Origin: G965205525 sp965205525
GTDB lineage: Bacteria; Pseudomonadota; Gammaproteobacteria; JABABF01
Length of the DNA: 64,000 bases
Reading direction: 5' to 3'
Assembly (NCBI GenBank): GCA_965205525.1
Contig: OZ242171.1
Location: 744,001-808,000, forward strand
Under the pieces are notes generated by a model, which saw nothing but the letters and a program-made list of their open reading frames with translations, did no database searches and was not told the origin of the DNA. Position 1 is the first letter of the stretch. Every line of letters begins with the position of its first letter. The translations under genes and the position numbers were made by a program. Below, in pieces: positions 1 through 13,800 of the stretch.

Positions 1-3000
1 GCTCTGTGCAGCTGCATCCGCCACTTCCACAAGACCCGCAGGCTCCACGGCAACTGCTTCTGCCGTCACCTCCAGAAGTCCAAATGCCGGTGCTGTAAAG
101 GTCACTGTCCTCGTGGGGGCCCGATCGCTCAGCGTGGCCTGCCTAGTTGATCCGTTGAAAGTCACCACCGCTGCAACCGTGGTATCCGCCAGCAATGCCG
201 GCGACACACCCACTGTCACAGCGAAACTCTCGCCGGCATCCACCGGGTTCGGATCCGGCTCTGAAAGCGTCAGCTGCACCTTATGCGCTGTCACCCTCAC
301 CTGGGCGGTTGCAGAGGTGTCCACCATCACCTGCAGGATATCGGGATCCGCTATGTCCACCGCAGCCGTCGCAGTCACCGGCAGACCACCGGGCTCAAGG
401 CGGGCCGGCGCTGTGAAGCTCACCACCGACGAAGAAGCTGCATCCGTAAGCACCGCTTCCCTTTCCGCTCTATCAAAACCGACCGTCACCCTCACCGTCG
501 CTCCCACCGGCACCGGAAGATCCGTGCTCACAGTCACATCAACAGCGCTCCCTGCCTGCACCTCAATGGGGGCAGCCAGCCGCAAAGCCAGCCCAACCAC
601 GCCCTGAACCCGAACCGTTGCCGCCGCCGGCAGCACATTCAGATCAAGCGCTCCGCCCTCGGCACCCACACCAGCCGCTCTCAGCTGCAGAGCGCCCACT
701 GCATTCGGCACATCCACTTCCACTGTGCTCGTGCTCGCATCCCTCGTCAGGCTCACATTCCTCGTAAATGCATCGCCAAAACTCACCGTCACAAGCACCG
801 TTGTTCCCAGCGGCAGCGGTATTGACGTTACACCAGACGCACCCACCGTAATCGTGAAGGAGCTTCCTGCCGAAACGATACCCTCCGGGACTCCCTCCAG
901 CGAAAGCTGCACATCCACCCTAGATGCCGTCACCGTAAACGGAGACGCATCAGATACCGCCACTTCCAGCGAGCCCGAACTCGTCTGTGGAACGCCTGTC
1001 GCTGTCACACTCACTAAACCCGCACGGGCTGGTGCCGTGAAAGGCACCGATGCCGTGGATATCGCGGCCGTCAGCATAGCCATCCCTTCACTCGTCATGC
1101 CATCGCTTGCCATAACCGTGACCGTAACCATGACCGTTGTGCCAGCCGGCACTGCATCGTCTCCAGTGCCCACCGTCACAGAGAAAGCCTCACCCACCTG
1201 CACATCTTCCGGTCCTTCCAGCGAAAGCGTCAGCTGCACCGGCACCACCTCTATCGGCGTTGACGCGCCCGTCACCATACCATCCTGATCATCCGCAGAT
1301 ACCGCTGTGCCGCTTAGCATCAGCGGAAATCCGCCCGACATAACCGGCGCAGTAACAGACACCGACATTGTGCTCACCATATCCGTCAGATCCACAGACT
1401 GTACTGTTCCACCAAAATCCACCACCACCACCACCGTCGTCCCCGGCGGTATCGGCGTCTCATCAGACACGCCCACGGTAACCGTGAACACACTGCCCAC
1501 CGTCACTCTCGTCGGCGCATCCAGCAGCCTCAGCCTCGGTCTTTGCACGCTCATCTCGCGCACCCGCACGTTCCGTGTAGCCGCATCCGCCACTGCCACA
1601 AGACCATCAGGCTCCACGGTATCTGCAGCTGCTGTCACATCCAGAGGCCCCGATGCCGGCGCTCTAAAGGTCACTGTGTCCGTGGGGACCCGATCGCTCA
1701 GCGTGGCCTGCATAGTTGATCCGTTGGAAGTCAAAGTCACCACTGCCCTAACCGTGGTATTCGCCAGCAATGCCGGTGTCACACCCACTGTCACACTGAA
1801 TTCCCGGCCGGCATCCGCCGGGTCCGGATCCGACTCCGAAAGTGTCAGCCGCACCTCATGCGCTGTCACCATCACCTGGGCGACTGCAGAGGCGTCCACA
1901 TTCACCTGCAGGGCATCCTCATCCGCCACTTCCACCGCAGCCGTCGCAGTCACCGGCAGACCACCGGGCTCAAGGCGAGCCGGCGCTGTGAAGCTCACCA
2001 CCGACGAAGAAGCTGCACCCGTAAGCACCGCTTCCCTTTCCTCTCTATCAAAACCGACCGTCACCCTCACCGTCGCTCCCACCGGCACCTGAATATCCGT
2101 GCTCACAGTCACATCAAAAGAGCTCCCTGCCTGCACCGCCTCGGGGGCAACCAGCCGCAAAGCCAGCCCAACCACGCCCTGAACCCGAACCGGCGCCGTC
2201 GCAGGCAGCACATTCAGCTCAAGCTCTTCGTCTCCGACGGGACCCGCACCAACCGCTTCCAGATCCAGAGTGCCCCTTATATCCGGCGCAACCACTTCCA
2301 CTGTGCTCAAGCTCGCATCCATTGTCAGGTCCACATCCATCGTAAATTCATCGCCAAAGCTCACCGTCACGGCCACCGTTATTCCCATCGGTATTGGCGT
2401 TTCATCAGACACACCCACCATAATCGTGAAGGTTCCTTCCGCCGGGACTGGACCCGCCGGGACTCCTAACAGCGAAAGCTGCACATCCACCCTAGATGCC
2501 GTCACCGTAAACGGAGACGCATCAGATACCGCCACTTCCAGCGAGCCCGAACTCGTCTGTGGAACGCCTGTCGCTGTCACACTCACTAAACCCGCACGGA
2601 TTGGCGCCATGAGAGACACCGATGCCGTGGACACCGCGGCCGTCAGCACAGCCATCCCTTCACTCGTCATGCCATCGCTTGCCATAACCGTGACCGTGAC
2701 CATGACCGTTGTGCCAGCCGGCACTGCATCGTCTCCAGTGCCCACCGTCACAGAGAAAGCCTCACCCACCTGCACATCTTCCGGTCCTTCCAGCGAAAGT
2801 GTCAGCTGCACCGGCACCACCTCTATCGGCGTTGACGCGCCCGTCACCATCACCACCAGCAGAGGATCCTGGGCTACCGCGCTGCTGCTTAGCACCAGCG
2901 TAAATTCGCCCGACATAACCGGCGCAGTAAAAGACACCGACATCGTGCTGACCGTATCCGTCAGCTCCACTACCTCTTCTGTTCCATCAAAATTCACCCT

Positions 3001-4890
3001 CACCATCACCGTCGTCTCCTCCGGTATCCGCGTCTCCTCAAGCACGCCCACGGCAACCGTGAACGAGTCGCCCACCGTCACGCTCGCCGGCGCATCCAGC
3101 GTCAGTTGCACCGTGCCCATCTCGCGCACCTGCACGCTCTGTGGTATAGCCGGAGACACGTCCACAAGACCCGCAGGCTCCACGGCATCGGGATCTGCCG
3201 CTGCTGTCACATCCAGAGTCCCCGATGTAGGTGCTGTAAAGGTCACTGTGTCCGTGGGGGCCCGATCGCTCAGCGTGGCCAGCCTAGTTGATTCGTTGAA
3301 AGTCACCACCACTGTAACCGTGGTATTCGCCAGCAATGCCGGCGACACACCCACTGTCACACTGAATTCCCGGCCGGCATCCGCCGGGTCCGGATCCGAC
3401 TCCGAAAGTGTCAGCCGCACCTCATGCGCTGTCACCCTCACCTGGGCGGTTGCAGAGGCGTCCACCATCACCTGCAGGATATCGGGATCCGCTATGTCCA
3501 CCGCAGCCGTCGCAGTCACCGGCAGACCACCGGGCTCAAGGCGAGCCGGCGCTGTGAAGTTCAGCACCCCAGAGACGTTCGCTGCCGTCAGCATCACTTC
3601 CATTTCCGCTCCATCAAAACCGACCGTCACCGTCACCGTCGCCGCCGGCGGCACCGAAAGATCCGTGCTCACATTCACATCAAAAGAGCTCCCTGCCTGC
3701 ACCGCCGTCTCGGGGGCAGTCAGTATCAGAAGCAGCTCAACTTCGCGCAGAACCTGAACCGTTGCCGCCACAGGCAGCACATTCAGATCAAGCGCTCCGT
3801 CCTCGGCACCCACGCCAACCGCTCTCAGCTCCTGAACGCCTACTGCATCCGGCACATCCACTTCTACTGTGCTCGTGCTCGCATCCCTCGTCAGGCTCAC
3901 ATTCCTCGTAAATGCATCGCCAAAGCTCACCGTCACAAGCACCGTTGTTCCCAGCGGCAGCGGTATTGACGTTACACCAGACGCACCCACCGTAATCGTG
4001 AAGGTGCTTCCTGTCGCAACATCCTCCGGGACTCCCTCCAGCGAAAGCTGCACATCCACCCCAAATGCCGTCACCGCAAGCGAAGACGCACCAGGTTCCG
4101 CCACTTCCAGCGAGCCCGAACTCGTCTGTGGAACGCCTGTCGCTGTCACACTCACTAAACCCGCACGGATTGGCGCCATGAGAGACACCGATGCCGTGGA
4201 CACCGCGGCCGTCAGCACAGCCATCCCTTCACTCGTCATGCCATCGCTTGCCATAACCGTGACCGTGACCATGACCGTTGTGCCAGCCGGCACTGCATCG
4301 TCTCCAGTGCCCACCGTCACAGAGAAAGCCTCACCCACCTGCACATCTTCCGGTCCTTCCAGCGAAAGTGTCAGCTGCACCGGCACCACCTCTATCGGCG
4401 TTGACGCGCCCGTCACCATCACCACCAGCAGAGGATCCTGGGCTACCGCGCTGCCGCTTAGCACCAGCGTAAATTCGCCCGACATAACCGGCGCAGTAAA
4501 AGACACCGACATCGTGCTGACCGTATCCGTCAGCTCCACTACCTCTTCTGTTCCATCAAAATTCACCCTCACCATCACCGTCGTCTCCTCCGGTATCTGC
4601 GTCTCCTCAAGCACGCCCACGGCAACCGTGAACGAGTCGCCCACCGTCACGCTCGGCGGCGCATCCAGCGTCAGTTGCACCGTGCCCATCTCGCGCACCT
4701 GCACGCTCTGTGGTATAGCCGGAGACACGTCCACAAGACCCGCAGGCTCCACGGTATCTGCCGCTGCTGTCACATTCAGAGGCCCCGATGCCGGCGCTCT
4801 AAAGGTCACTGTGTCCGTGGGGTCCCGATCGGTCAGCGTGGCCCGCATAGTTGATCCGTTGAAAGTCACCACCACTGTAACCGTGGTATT
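1..4890 (-). repeat. Tandem super-repeats of about 1.57 kb in paralog A
   Basis: The same landmark sequence recurs at 283, 1858 and 3424 (spacings 1575 and 1566), and another at 1137, 2709 and 4278 (1572 and 1569). Each unit encodes about 523 residues made of several VTVG-type Ig-like modules. Parts of successive copies are identical by eye. The array continues beyond the left edge. Confidence 0.8.
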
Positions 4891-7800
4891 CGTCAGCAAT
4901 GCCGGCGACACACCCACTGTCACGTCGAAATTCTCGCCGGCAGGCACCGGGCTGGACGGCACCAAAAGCGTCAGCTGCACCTCTTGCGCTGTCACCCTCA
5001 CCTGGGCATCTTCAGCAGGTATCACCATCACCTGCAGGATATCGGGATCCGCTATGTCCACCGCAGCCGTCGCAGTCACCTCCAGACTATCAATAAGGGC
5101 TGCCGGCGCAGTGAGGGTCACCGTCCCCGAAGAAGCTGCCTCCGGCAGCACCACCGCTTTCTCTTCCCCTCCCTCAAAACTCACTGTCACCGTTACCGTC
5201 GCATCCTCTGGCACCGGAAGATTCGTGCTCACCATCACTGTAAACTCATCCCGTGCCACCACCATCGGAGACGCATTCAGCACCAGCACCAGGGAAACTT
5301 GCTCCTGAACCTGCACTGTCACCTCGGCTCCGCTGTCTTCCAATACTCCTGCCGGTCCCCGGGCAGTAAAAAGCCGACTTCCTGTTCCCAAGTCACTGGC
5401 GCGGAAAGTAAGCTGCAGGGAAGAGGACAGAGCCACCTGCTGCTGCTGCAATATCCTACTGCCTTCATCTGCCACCGCCACGGTCACCGTGACCGTGGAG
5501 GATTGTGCCGGCATCAGGCGCAGGGTAAGCGTTATCGTCCCGTCCAAGGCAACGAAGTCACTTCCGCCAGTTCGCTCCAAAAGGAGCCGGGGCTGCGGCC
5601 CGACAATCACTGCAAGGGTAGAACTTGCATCTGTGGGCAGGGCTGATGATTCTGCCGACAAGAGCCAGTCACCTTCGGTCAGGGCATTTTCGTCGGCAAA
5701 GGTCACCGTAACCGATGTCTGCCCATCCTGTAATAATCCCATCACCGTCCGAGGCTGGGCGCCTTCCCGGGTTGCCCGCAGGGTCACCTCCGTATCCCCT
5801 GCCACAGGAGCCATTCCCTCCGTGCTTATTCTGATATTCAGATCTGCTCCTTCTTGTATTTTGCCCGACAGGTTTGAAAGCCTGATAGGCGGAGCAGCAA
5901 TCCGCAGTGTCGCCCGGGCCGTCGATGCATCTGCAATATTTTCCATATCTTCCGGCACCGATGCCGAAAATATCCACTCGCCATAGCCCAGATCACTCCC
6001 TGAGAACACGGCCTCTGCCTGCGTGTCTGACGGCGTCAGAGTCGCCGCTGCCATGCTGACCCGGCTGCCCTGCCTCGCCTGCACCATCACGGTCAGGGCA
6101 GAGCCCAGCGCCGGCTCTGCACTCACCATCACCCGCACTTCCTGCCCCGCCAGCACCCGGGGGATTCCCTGCACCTGCCAGACGCTGATGCCGGCAGACT
6201 CATCCAATGAGCTTGAGTTGCTAAATATCAGACCGCCGGCCGGACTGGCCGCCATGGCAATCGGCCTGGCTGAAGCATGCCTGCTGACAAAACTGAGGGT
6301 GCCGGAAGCATTTCTCTGCCAAAGAGTGACATTATTCACACCAAATTCGGCCACTGCCAGCACTTCTCTGGTGGCGGCCAGGCCGGTGGTGCTCCCCAAT
6401 AGGTCATCGTCCACGCCATAGGAGGCCACAGGTTCAAGGTTCTCCCCTGCGGCATCCACTCTGTAAACAGACAGTGGATCTGTTTCAGCATCTGCAGCAG
6501 CCTGGCTGGACACAAACAGAAAACGGCCGTCCGGGCCGAGGGTCACAAACCGGGGGCTGGGCAGCATCCGGCGGTCGGAAAGAATCCTCACAAAGGAAAC
6601 CGAAGACGTTTCAGCATTCACACGCCAGATGCCGAGCGTAGTGTTTTCTAATAACCCAGAACCGTAGTATGAGCCCACAAACAGCAGGCGGCCGTCCGGG
6701 GTCACGGCGGCACCGGCAGCCCGGTTCAAGCCCTCTGCATCCAAAGCCCCGGCAGAGAGATGCACATTGGTCTGAACAAGGGTGCCGGAGGGGTTTACAC
6801 TCCACACACTGAGAGCGCCTCCGGCAGTGTCTGACTCCCCCCTGCTCGTCACAAACAGCAGGCGGCCATCCGGGCTCAGCACGGCATCCCAAACACTCGT
6901 CAGCCCTCTGACGGGGTTCCCTGCAGCATCTTCTCCTCCCTCTGTGTACTGTGCCACTTCCGCCAGTGTGCCATCATCGGCATTCAGGCGCCAGACAGTG
7001 ATAGCGCCAGTACTGGCTTTATCCGTCACAAACACAAACCTGCTGTCCGGGCTCACTGCCAGGCCGCGAGATGAACCAGATTGCGGAGAAGACATACTTC
7101 GCGTGACAATGCCTCTGACACTGTCTATCTCCCAGAGTTCTAAATTACGGCCAGCGTTAATCAGCCACCTGCCGTCTGGACTGACGGCAAATCCATCTTC
7201 ACTGCGGCTGCTTTCACTTGCGACAGATAGCCTAACCAGCCCGAGCTCCCCTGACGGCGCTCCCTGATCCACCGAGAGGGTCAGCCTGGGCAAAGGGGGT
7301 ATGACGGTCACCGTAAGCGTATCTGCATCAAGTACCGCCACTTCCAGGGAACCCGAACTCGTCTGTGAAGTGCCTCTCGCTGTCACAACCACTTCACCCG
7401 CACTGATCGCCATGAAAGACACCAATGCCGTGGACATCGTGGCCGTCAGCGTAGTAGTCATAGGCTCTTCACTCGTCGTGCCATCGCTTGCCATAACCGT
7501 GACCGTGACCGTGACCGTTGTGCCTGGCGGCACTGCATTGTCTGTGCCTACCGTCACCGAAAAATCATCGCCCGCCTGCACATTTTCCAGTCCTTCCAGC
7601 GTCAGCATCAGCTGCACCGGCACCACCGTTATCTGCGTTGAAGCGCCCAGCACTGTCACGCGCAGAGTATCCGTAACCTCCACGCTGCCGCTTAGCTCCA
7701 GTTCAAAATCGCCCGCTCTCACCGGCGCAACAAAAGACACCGACATCGTGCTTACCGTACTCGTCAGCTCCACTTCCCCTTCTCCTTCTGTTCCACCAAA

Positions 7801-10800
7801 AGACGCCATCACCATCACCGTCGTCCCCGGCAGTATCGGCGTCTCCTCAGACACGCCCACGGCAACCATGAACGAGTCGCCCACCGTCACGCTCGCCGGC
7901 GCACCCAGCGTCAGTTGCACCGTGCCCATCTCGCGCACCTGCACGCTCTGTGGTATAGCCGGAGACACGTCCACAAGACCCTCAGGCTCCACGGTATCTG
8001 CAGCTGCTGTCACATTCAGAGGCCCCGATGCCGGCGCTCTAAAGGTCACTGTGTCCGTGGGGTCCCGATCGGTCAGCGTGGCCCGCATAGTTGATCCGTT
8101 GAAAGTCACCACCACTGTAACCGTGGTATTCGTCAGCAATGCCGGCGACACACCCACTGTCACGTCGAAATTCTCGCCGGCAGGCACCGGGCTGGACGGC
8201 ACCAAAAGCGTCAGCTGCACCTCTTGCGCTGTCACCCTCACCTGGGCATCTTCAGCAGGTATCACCATCACCTGCAGGATATCGGGATCCGCTATGTCCA
8301 CCGCAGCCGTCGCAGTCACCTCCAGACTATCAATAAGGGCTGCCGGCGCAGTGAGGGTCACCGTCCCCGAAGAAGCTGCCTCCGGCAGCACCACCGCTTT
8401 CTCTTCCCCTCCCTCAAAACTCACTGTCACCGTTACCGTCGCATCCTCTGGCACCGGAAGATTCGTGCTCACCATCACTGTAAACTCATCCCGTGCCACC
8501 ACCATCGGAGGCGCATTCAGCACCAGCACCAGGGAAACTTGCTCCTGAACCTGCACTGTCACCTCGGCTCCGCTGTCTTCCAATACTCCTGCCGGTCCCC
8601 GGGCAGTAAAAAGCCGACTTCCTGTTCCCAAGTCACTGGCGCGGAAAGTAAGCTGCAGGGAAGAGGACAGAGCCACCTGCTGCTGCTGCAATATCCTACT
8701 GCCTTCATCTGCCACCGCCACGGTCACCGTGACCGTGGAGGATTGTGCCGGCATCAGGCGCAGGGTAAGCGTTATCGTCCCGTCCAAGGCAACGAAGTCA
8801 CTTCCGCCAGTTCGCTCCAAAAGGAGCCGGGGCTGCGGCCCGACAATCACTGCAAGGGTAGAACTTGCATCTGTGGGCAGGGCTGATGATTCTGCCGACA
8901 AGAGCCAGTCACCTTCGGGCAGGGCATTTTCGTCGGCAAAGGTCACCGTAACCGATGTCTGCCCCTCCAGTAATACTCCCATCACCGTCCGAGGCTCGGC
9001 GCCTTCCTGGGTTGCCCGCAGGGTCACCTCCGTATCCCCTGCCACAGGAGCCATTCCCTCCGTGCTTATTCTGATATTCAGATCTGCTCCTTGCTGTATT
9101 ACGCCCGACAGGTTTGAAAGCCTGATAGGCGGAGCAGCAATCCGCAGTGTCGCCCGGGCCCTCGATGCATCTGCAATATTTTCCATATCTTCCGGCACCG
9201 ATACCGAAAATATCCACTCGCCATAGCCCAGATCACTCCCTGAGAACACGGCCTCTGCCTGCGTGTCTGACGGCGTCAGAGTCGCCGCTGCCATGCTGAC
9301 CCGGCTGCCCTGCCTCGCCTGCACCATCACGGTCAGGGCAGAGCCCAGCGTCGGCTCTGCACTCACCATCACCCGCACTTCCTGCCCCGCCGGCACCCGG
9401 GGGATTCCCTGCACCTGCCAGACGCTGATGCCGGCAGACGCATTGAATGAGTTGCTAAATATCAGACCGCCGGCCGGACTGGCCGCCACACCAACCGGGG
9501 AGACTGAAGCATGCCTGCTGGTAAAACGGAGGGTGCCGTCATCATTTCTCTGCCAAAGAGCGACACTGCCTGGCGCCAATTCAGCCACTGCCAGCACTTC
9601 TCTGGTGGCGGCCAGGCCGATGGTGTCCCCCAATATGTCCTCGTCCTCGCGATAGGAGGCCACATGTTCAAGGTTCTCCCCTGCGGCATCCACTCTGTAA
9701 ACAGACAGTGGACCTGTTGTTTCAGCATCTGGACCAACCTGGCTGGACACAAACAGAAAACGGCCGTCCGGGCGGAGGGTCACAAACCGGGGGCTGGGCA
9801 GCATCTGGGGGTCGGAAAGAAACCTCACAAAGGAAACCGTAGGCGCTTCAGCATTCACACGCCAGATGCCGAGCGTACTCTTTTCTAATGAGCTAAAACC
9901 GTAGAATGAGCCCACAAACAGCAGGCGGCCGTCCGGGGTCACGGCGGCACCGGCAGCCCGGTTCAAGCCCTCTGTATCCAAAGCCCCGTCAGAGAGATGC
10001 ACATTGGTCTGAACAAGGGTGCCGGAGGGGTTTACACTCCACACACTGAGAGCGCCTCCGGCAGTGTCTGACTCCCCCCTGCTCGTCACAAACAGCAGGC
10101 GGCCATCCGGGCTCAGCACGGCATCCCAAACACTAGTCAGCCCTCTGACGGGGTTCCCTGCAGCATCTTCTCCTCCCTCTGTGTACTGTGCCACTTCCGC
10201 CAGTGTGCCATCATCGGCATTCAGGCGCCAGACAGTGATAGCGCCAGTACTGGCTTTATCCGTCACAAACACAAACCTGCTGTCCGGGCTCACTGCCAGG
10301 CCGCGAGATGAACCAGATTGCGGAGAAGACATCCTTTGCGTGACAATGCCTCTGACACTGTCTATCTCCCAGAGCTCTAAATTACGGCCAGCGTTAATCA
10401 GCCACCTGCCGTCTGGACTGACGGCAAATCCATCTTCACTGCGGCTGCTTTCACTTGCGACAGATAGCCTAACCAGCCCGAGCTCCCCTGACGGCACTCC
10501 CTGGTCCACCGAGAGGGTCAGCCTGAGCGGCGGAAGAAAAACACGCACTGTAAGCGAAGAAATATTTACATCTGTCTGCAGCAGCGTTGATGTTGTCTCC
10601 GCCGATACGGTCCAGTCACCCCCAGTGAGGGCTTCCTCGCCGGCAAAGGTCACCGTGACCGATGTCTGCCCCTCCAGCAATCTTCCCGTCACGGCCCGCT
10701 GCTGGGTGCCTTCCTGGAGCGTCGCCCGCAGGGTCAGCTCCGCATCCCCTGCCACAGGAATCATTCCCTCCGTGCGCACACGGATCGTCAGAGGATCTCC

Positions 10801-13800
10801 CTGCAGTATTACGCCCGACAGGTTTGCAAGCCTGATGAGGGGAGCAGCAATCCGCAGTGTCGCGGTCGCCATTGACACATTCGCCACCATCCGGACAGCC
10901 GCATCCATCACCTGCACATTAAAATTCCATATTCCCGGAGCCAATTCGCCAGGGTCATACACGACCATTGCAGAGGTTGAAGCCTCGTCCAGATTTACAG
11001 CTGTCATCAGCGAAGATGACAGAGAGACCGGCTCCGCCACCACAGTTACATTCACAGCCACGCCGAGAGGCACGATACTGCCCAGGATAAGACGCGCCGA
11101 CTCCCCTGCCGGCACTCTTTCCAGCACAGGCGTCAGGGTCAGGACAGCGGGCTCCACGGTGACCATGTCCGTAGAAGCCTCCGTTCGGAATGCATCAGGC
11201 CGCTCTGCCTCTGCCGTCAGCAGCCACTCCCCGGGCGGCAGCGAAGTGAACTCCACATCGGCAGAGAAATCAGACTGAGATCCCAGCACGGCACTTATCT
11301 CTATATCCGCTCGCATCGCCTGGCGCGCGATGACCCTCACACCGAGCCCCTCATCCTCCGGCATGGCCTCCGCTGCCACCCTCACCGTTATCCGAGTGCC
11401 CGCTGCCACCGAAGCCGGCCCCAGCCGCTCTAGGAGAAGCAGGGGAGGGCGCACCGTCATCGTTACCGTAGGAGGGATAGTTGATCCGTTGAAAACCGGC
11501 ACTGTCCCCGGCGCTCTCACTCTCGCCGTCAGGGTCCATATGCCGGCAGAGAGTGCTCCCGGGCCAAATACCGCCGCCGCCGTTGTGTCAGAAGGCGAAA
11601 GCATTGCCGTCGCCACTCTGGTGAGCGTCATTCCGCCGAACAGCCGCATTGCTGTTATATCCACGGTCAGTATTAAATTTACCGTCTCGCTTTTCCGCAG
11701 GCGGATAGACACCGGCTGGGCCGGGTCCACCGGCTGCGGCGGCAGCTCCAGGAGAAGAGTCGGCTCTGTCACTTGCAGTGTCGCGGTCGCCATTGACGCA
11801 TCTGCCACCGTCTCGTCAGCCGGATCTATCACCTGCACATTAAAATCCCATATTCCGGGAGCCAGTTCAAACACGACCTCTGCAGAGGTTGAAGCCGCGT
11901 CCAGAGTTACTTGACGGATTGGTGCCTGTGACGAAAATGAGACCGGCTCCGCCAGCACGAATACACGCACAGTCACGCCGAGAGGCACGACACTGCCCAG
12001 GATAAGGCGCGCCGACTCCCCTGCCGGCACCCTTTCCAGCACGGGGGTCAGGGTCAGGACAGCGGGCTCCACGGTGACCGTGTCCCGAGCACCCTCCGTT
12101 CGGAATGCACCAAGCCGCTCTGCCTCCGCCGTCAGCAGCCACTCCCCGGGGGGCAACGAAGCGAACTCCACATCGGCAGAGAAATCAGGTCCAGATCCCA
12201 GCACGGCGCTCCTCTCTCTATCCACTCGCAACACCTGGCGCGCGATGACCCTCACACCGAGCCCCTCATCCTCCGGCATGGCCTGCGCTGCCACTCTCAC
12301 CCGGACCGGGGTGCCCACCGCCACCGAATCCGGCCCCAGCCGCTGCAGGCGAAGCAGGGGAGGGCGCACCATTATCGTTGTCGCAGAAGGGCGAATCAGC
12401 ACTGCCTCGGGCGGTGTCACACTCGCTGTCAGGGTCCATCTGCCGGCAGAGAGTTCTCCCGGGCCAAATACCGCCGCCGCCGTTGTGTCAGAAGACGAAA
12501 GCATTGCCGTCGCCACTCTGGTGAGCGTCATTCCGACTAACAGCCGCATTGCTGTTATAGTCACGGTCAGCTCTTCGCTTATTGAAGTCGTGCTCTTCCG
12601 CAGACGGATAGACACAGGCTGGTCCGGGTCCACCGGCTGCGGCGGCAGCTCCAGGAGAAGAGACAGCCCTTCTGCCACTTGCAGTGTTGCCGACGCCGAC
12701 CTGAAGTCCACTAGGGGAAACACCTCCGTGTCTGTCATCAGTACAGAGGGCATCGCCGCAGTAATCTCAAAATTCCAAGTCCCCTCTCTCACCAGGCTCA
12801 GCATGTTCGCAGGGAACCTCGCTTCGGCGGCAAGTGCAGAGGGTTCGAGTACGGCGGCGGCTGATGCCGTTAAGGCGGGAGCTTCTGCATGGGTTGCCAT
12901 CACGATGACACGCACCTCCACCCCCAGCGCCACCTCCGTATCTACCTCAATCACCGCATCCCGCCCTTGGAGCAGACCCATTGGCGCCGACAGGCCAAGG
13001 GCTGATGGCCCTATCCTCACCTGCAGCGGCTGAGTGGGTGTTTCGGCAGAGTTCGCAATCGTCAGGAACCATTGGCCCGGGGGCAGTGCATTCTCGCCCG
13101 CAAAGAGCGCGTTTCCTGTCTGCTCTGCTGCAAGCAGCCGAATCGTCACCGCTGCTGTCACCACCGTCGCCGGTGCTGCAGCTGTACGAACCGCCTGTAC
13201 CGTCACCGTCAAACCCTGCACCAGGGGATGATCTGCCATTACCGTAATTCCCAAAGTGCTGCCTGCCGGCACCACTGGCTCTGCGGTCTCCTGCAGGGAG
13301 AGAGTCAGCCTGGGCAAAGGCGGTCCGACAGTCACTGCAAGGGTAGAATCTGCATCTGTGCCGAGCAGAATTGATGGAAATACCTCTGCCGACAAGATCC
13401 AGTCACCCTCGGTCAGGGCGTTCTCGCCGGCAAAGGTCACCGTGATCGATATCTGCCCCTTCCGCAATCTTCCCGTCACCGTCCGCGTCCGAGGCTGCGC
13501 GCCTGCCTGGGCTGCCCGCAGGATCACCTCCCCATTCCCTGCCAAAGGAGCCATTCCCTCCGTGCTTATTCTGATATTCAGGTCTGCTCCCTGCGGTATT
13601 TCGCCCGACAGGTTTTCCAGCCTGATAAGCGGCGGCGGTCCGACAGTCACTGCAAGGGTAGAATCTGCATCTGTGCCGAGCAGAATTGATGGAAATACCT
13701 CTGCCGACAAGATCCAGTCACCCTCGGTCAGGGCGTTCTCGCCGGCAAAGGTCACCGTGATCGATATCTGCCCCTTCCGCAATCTTCCCGTCACCGTCCG

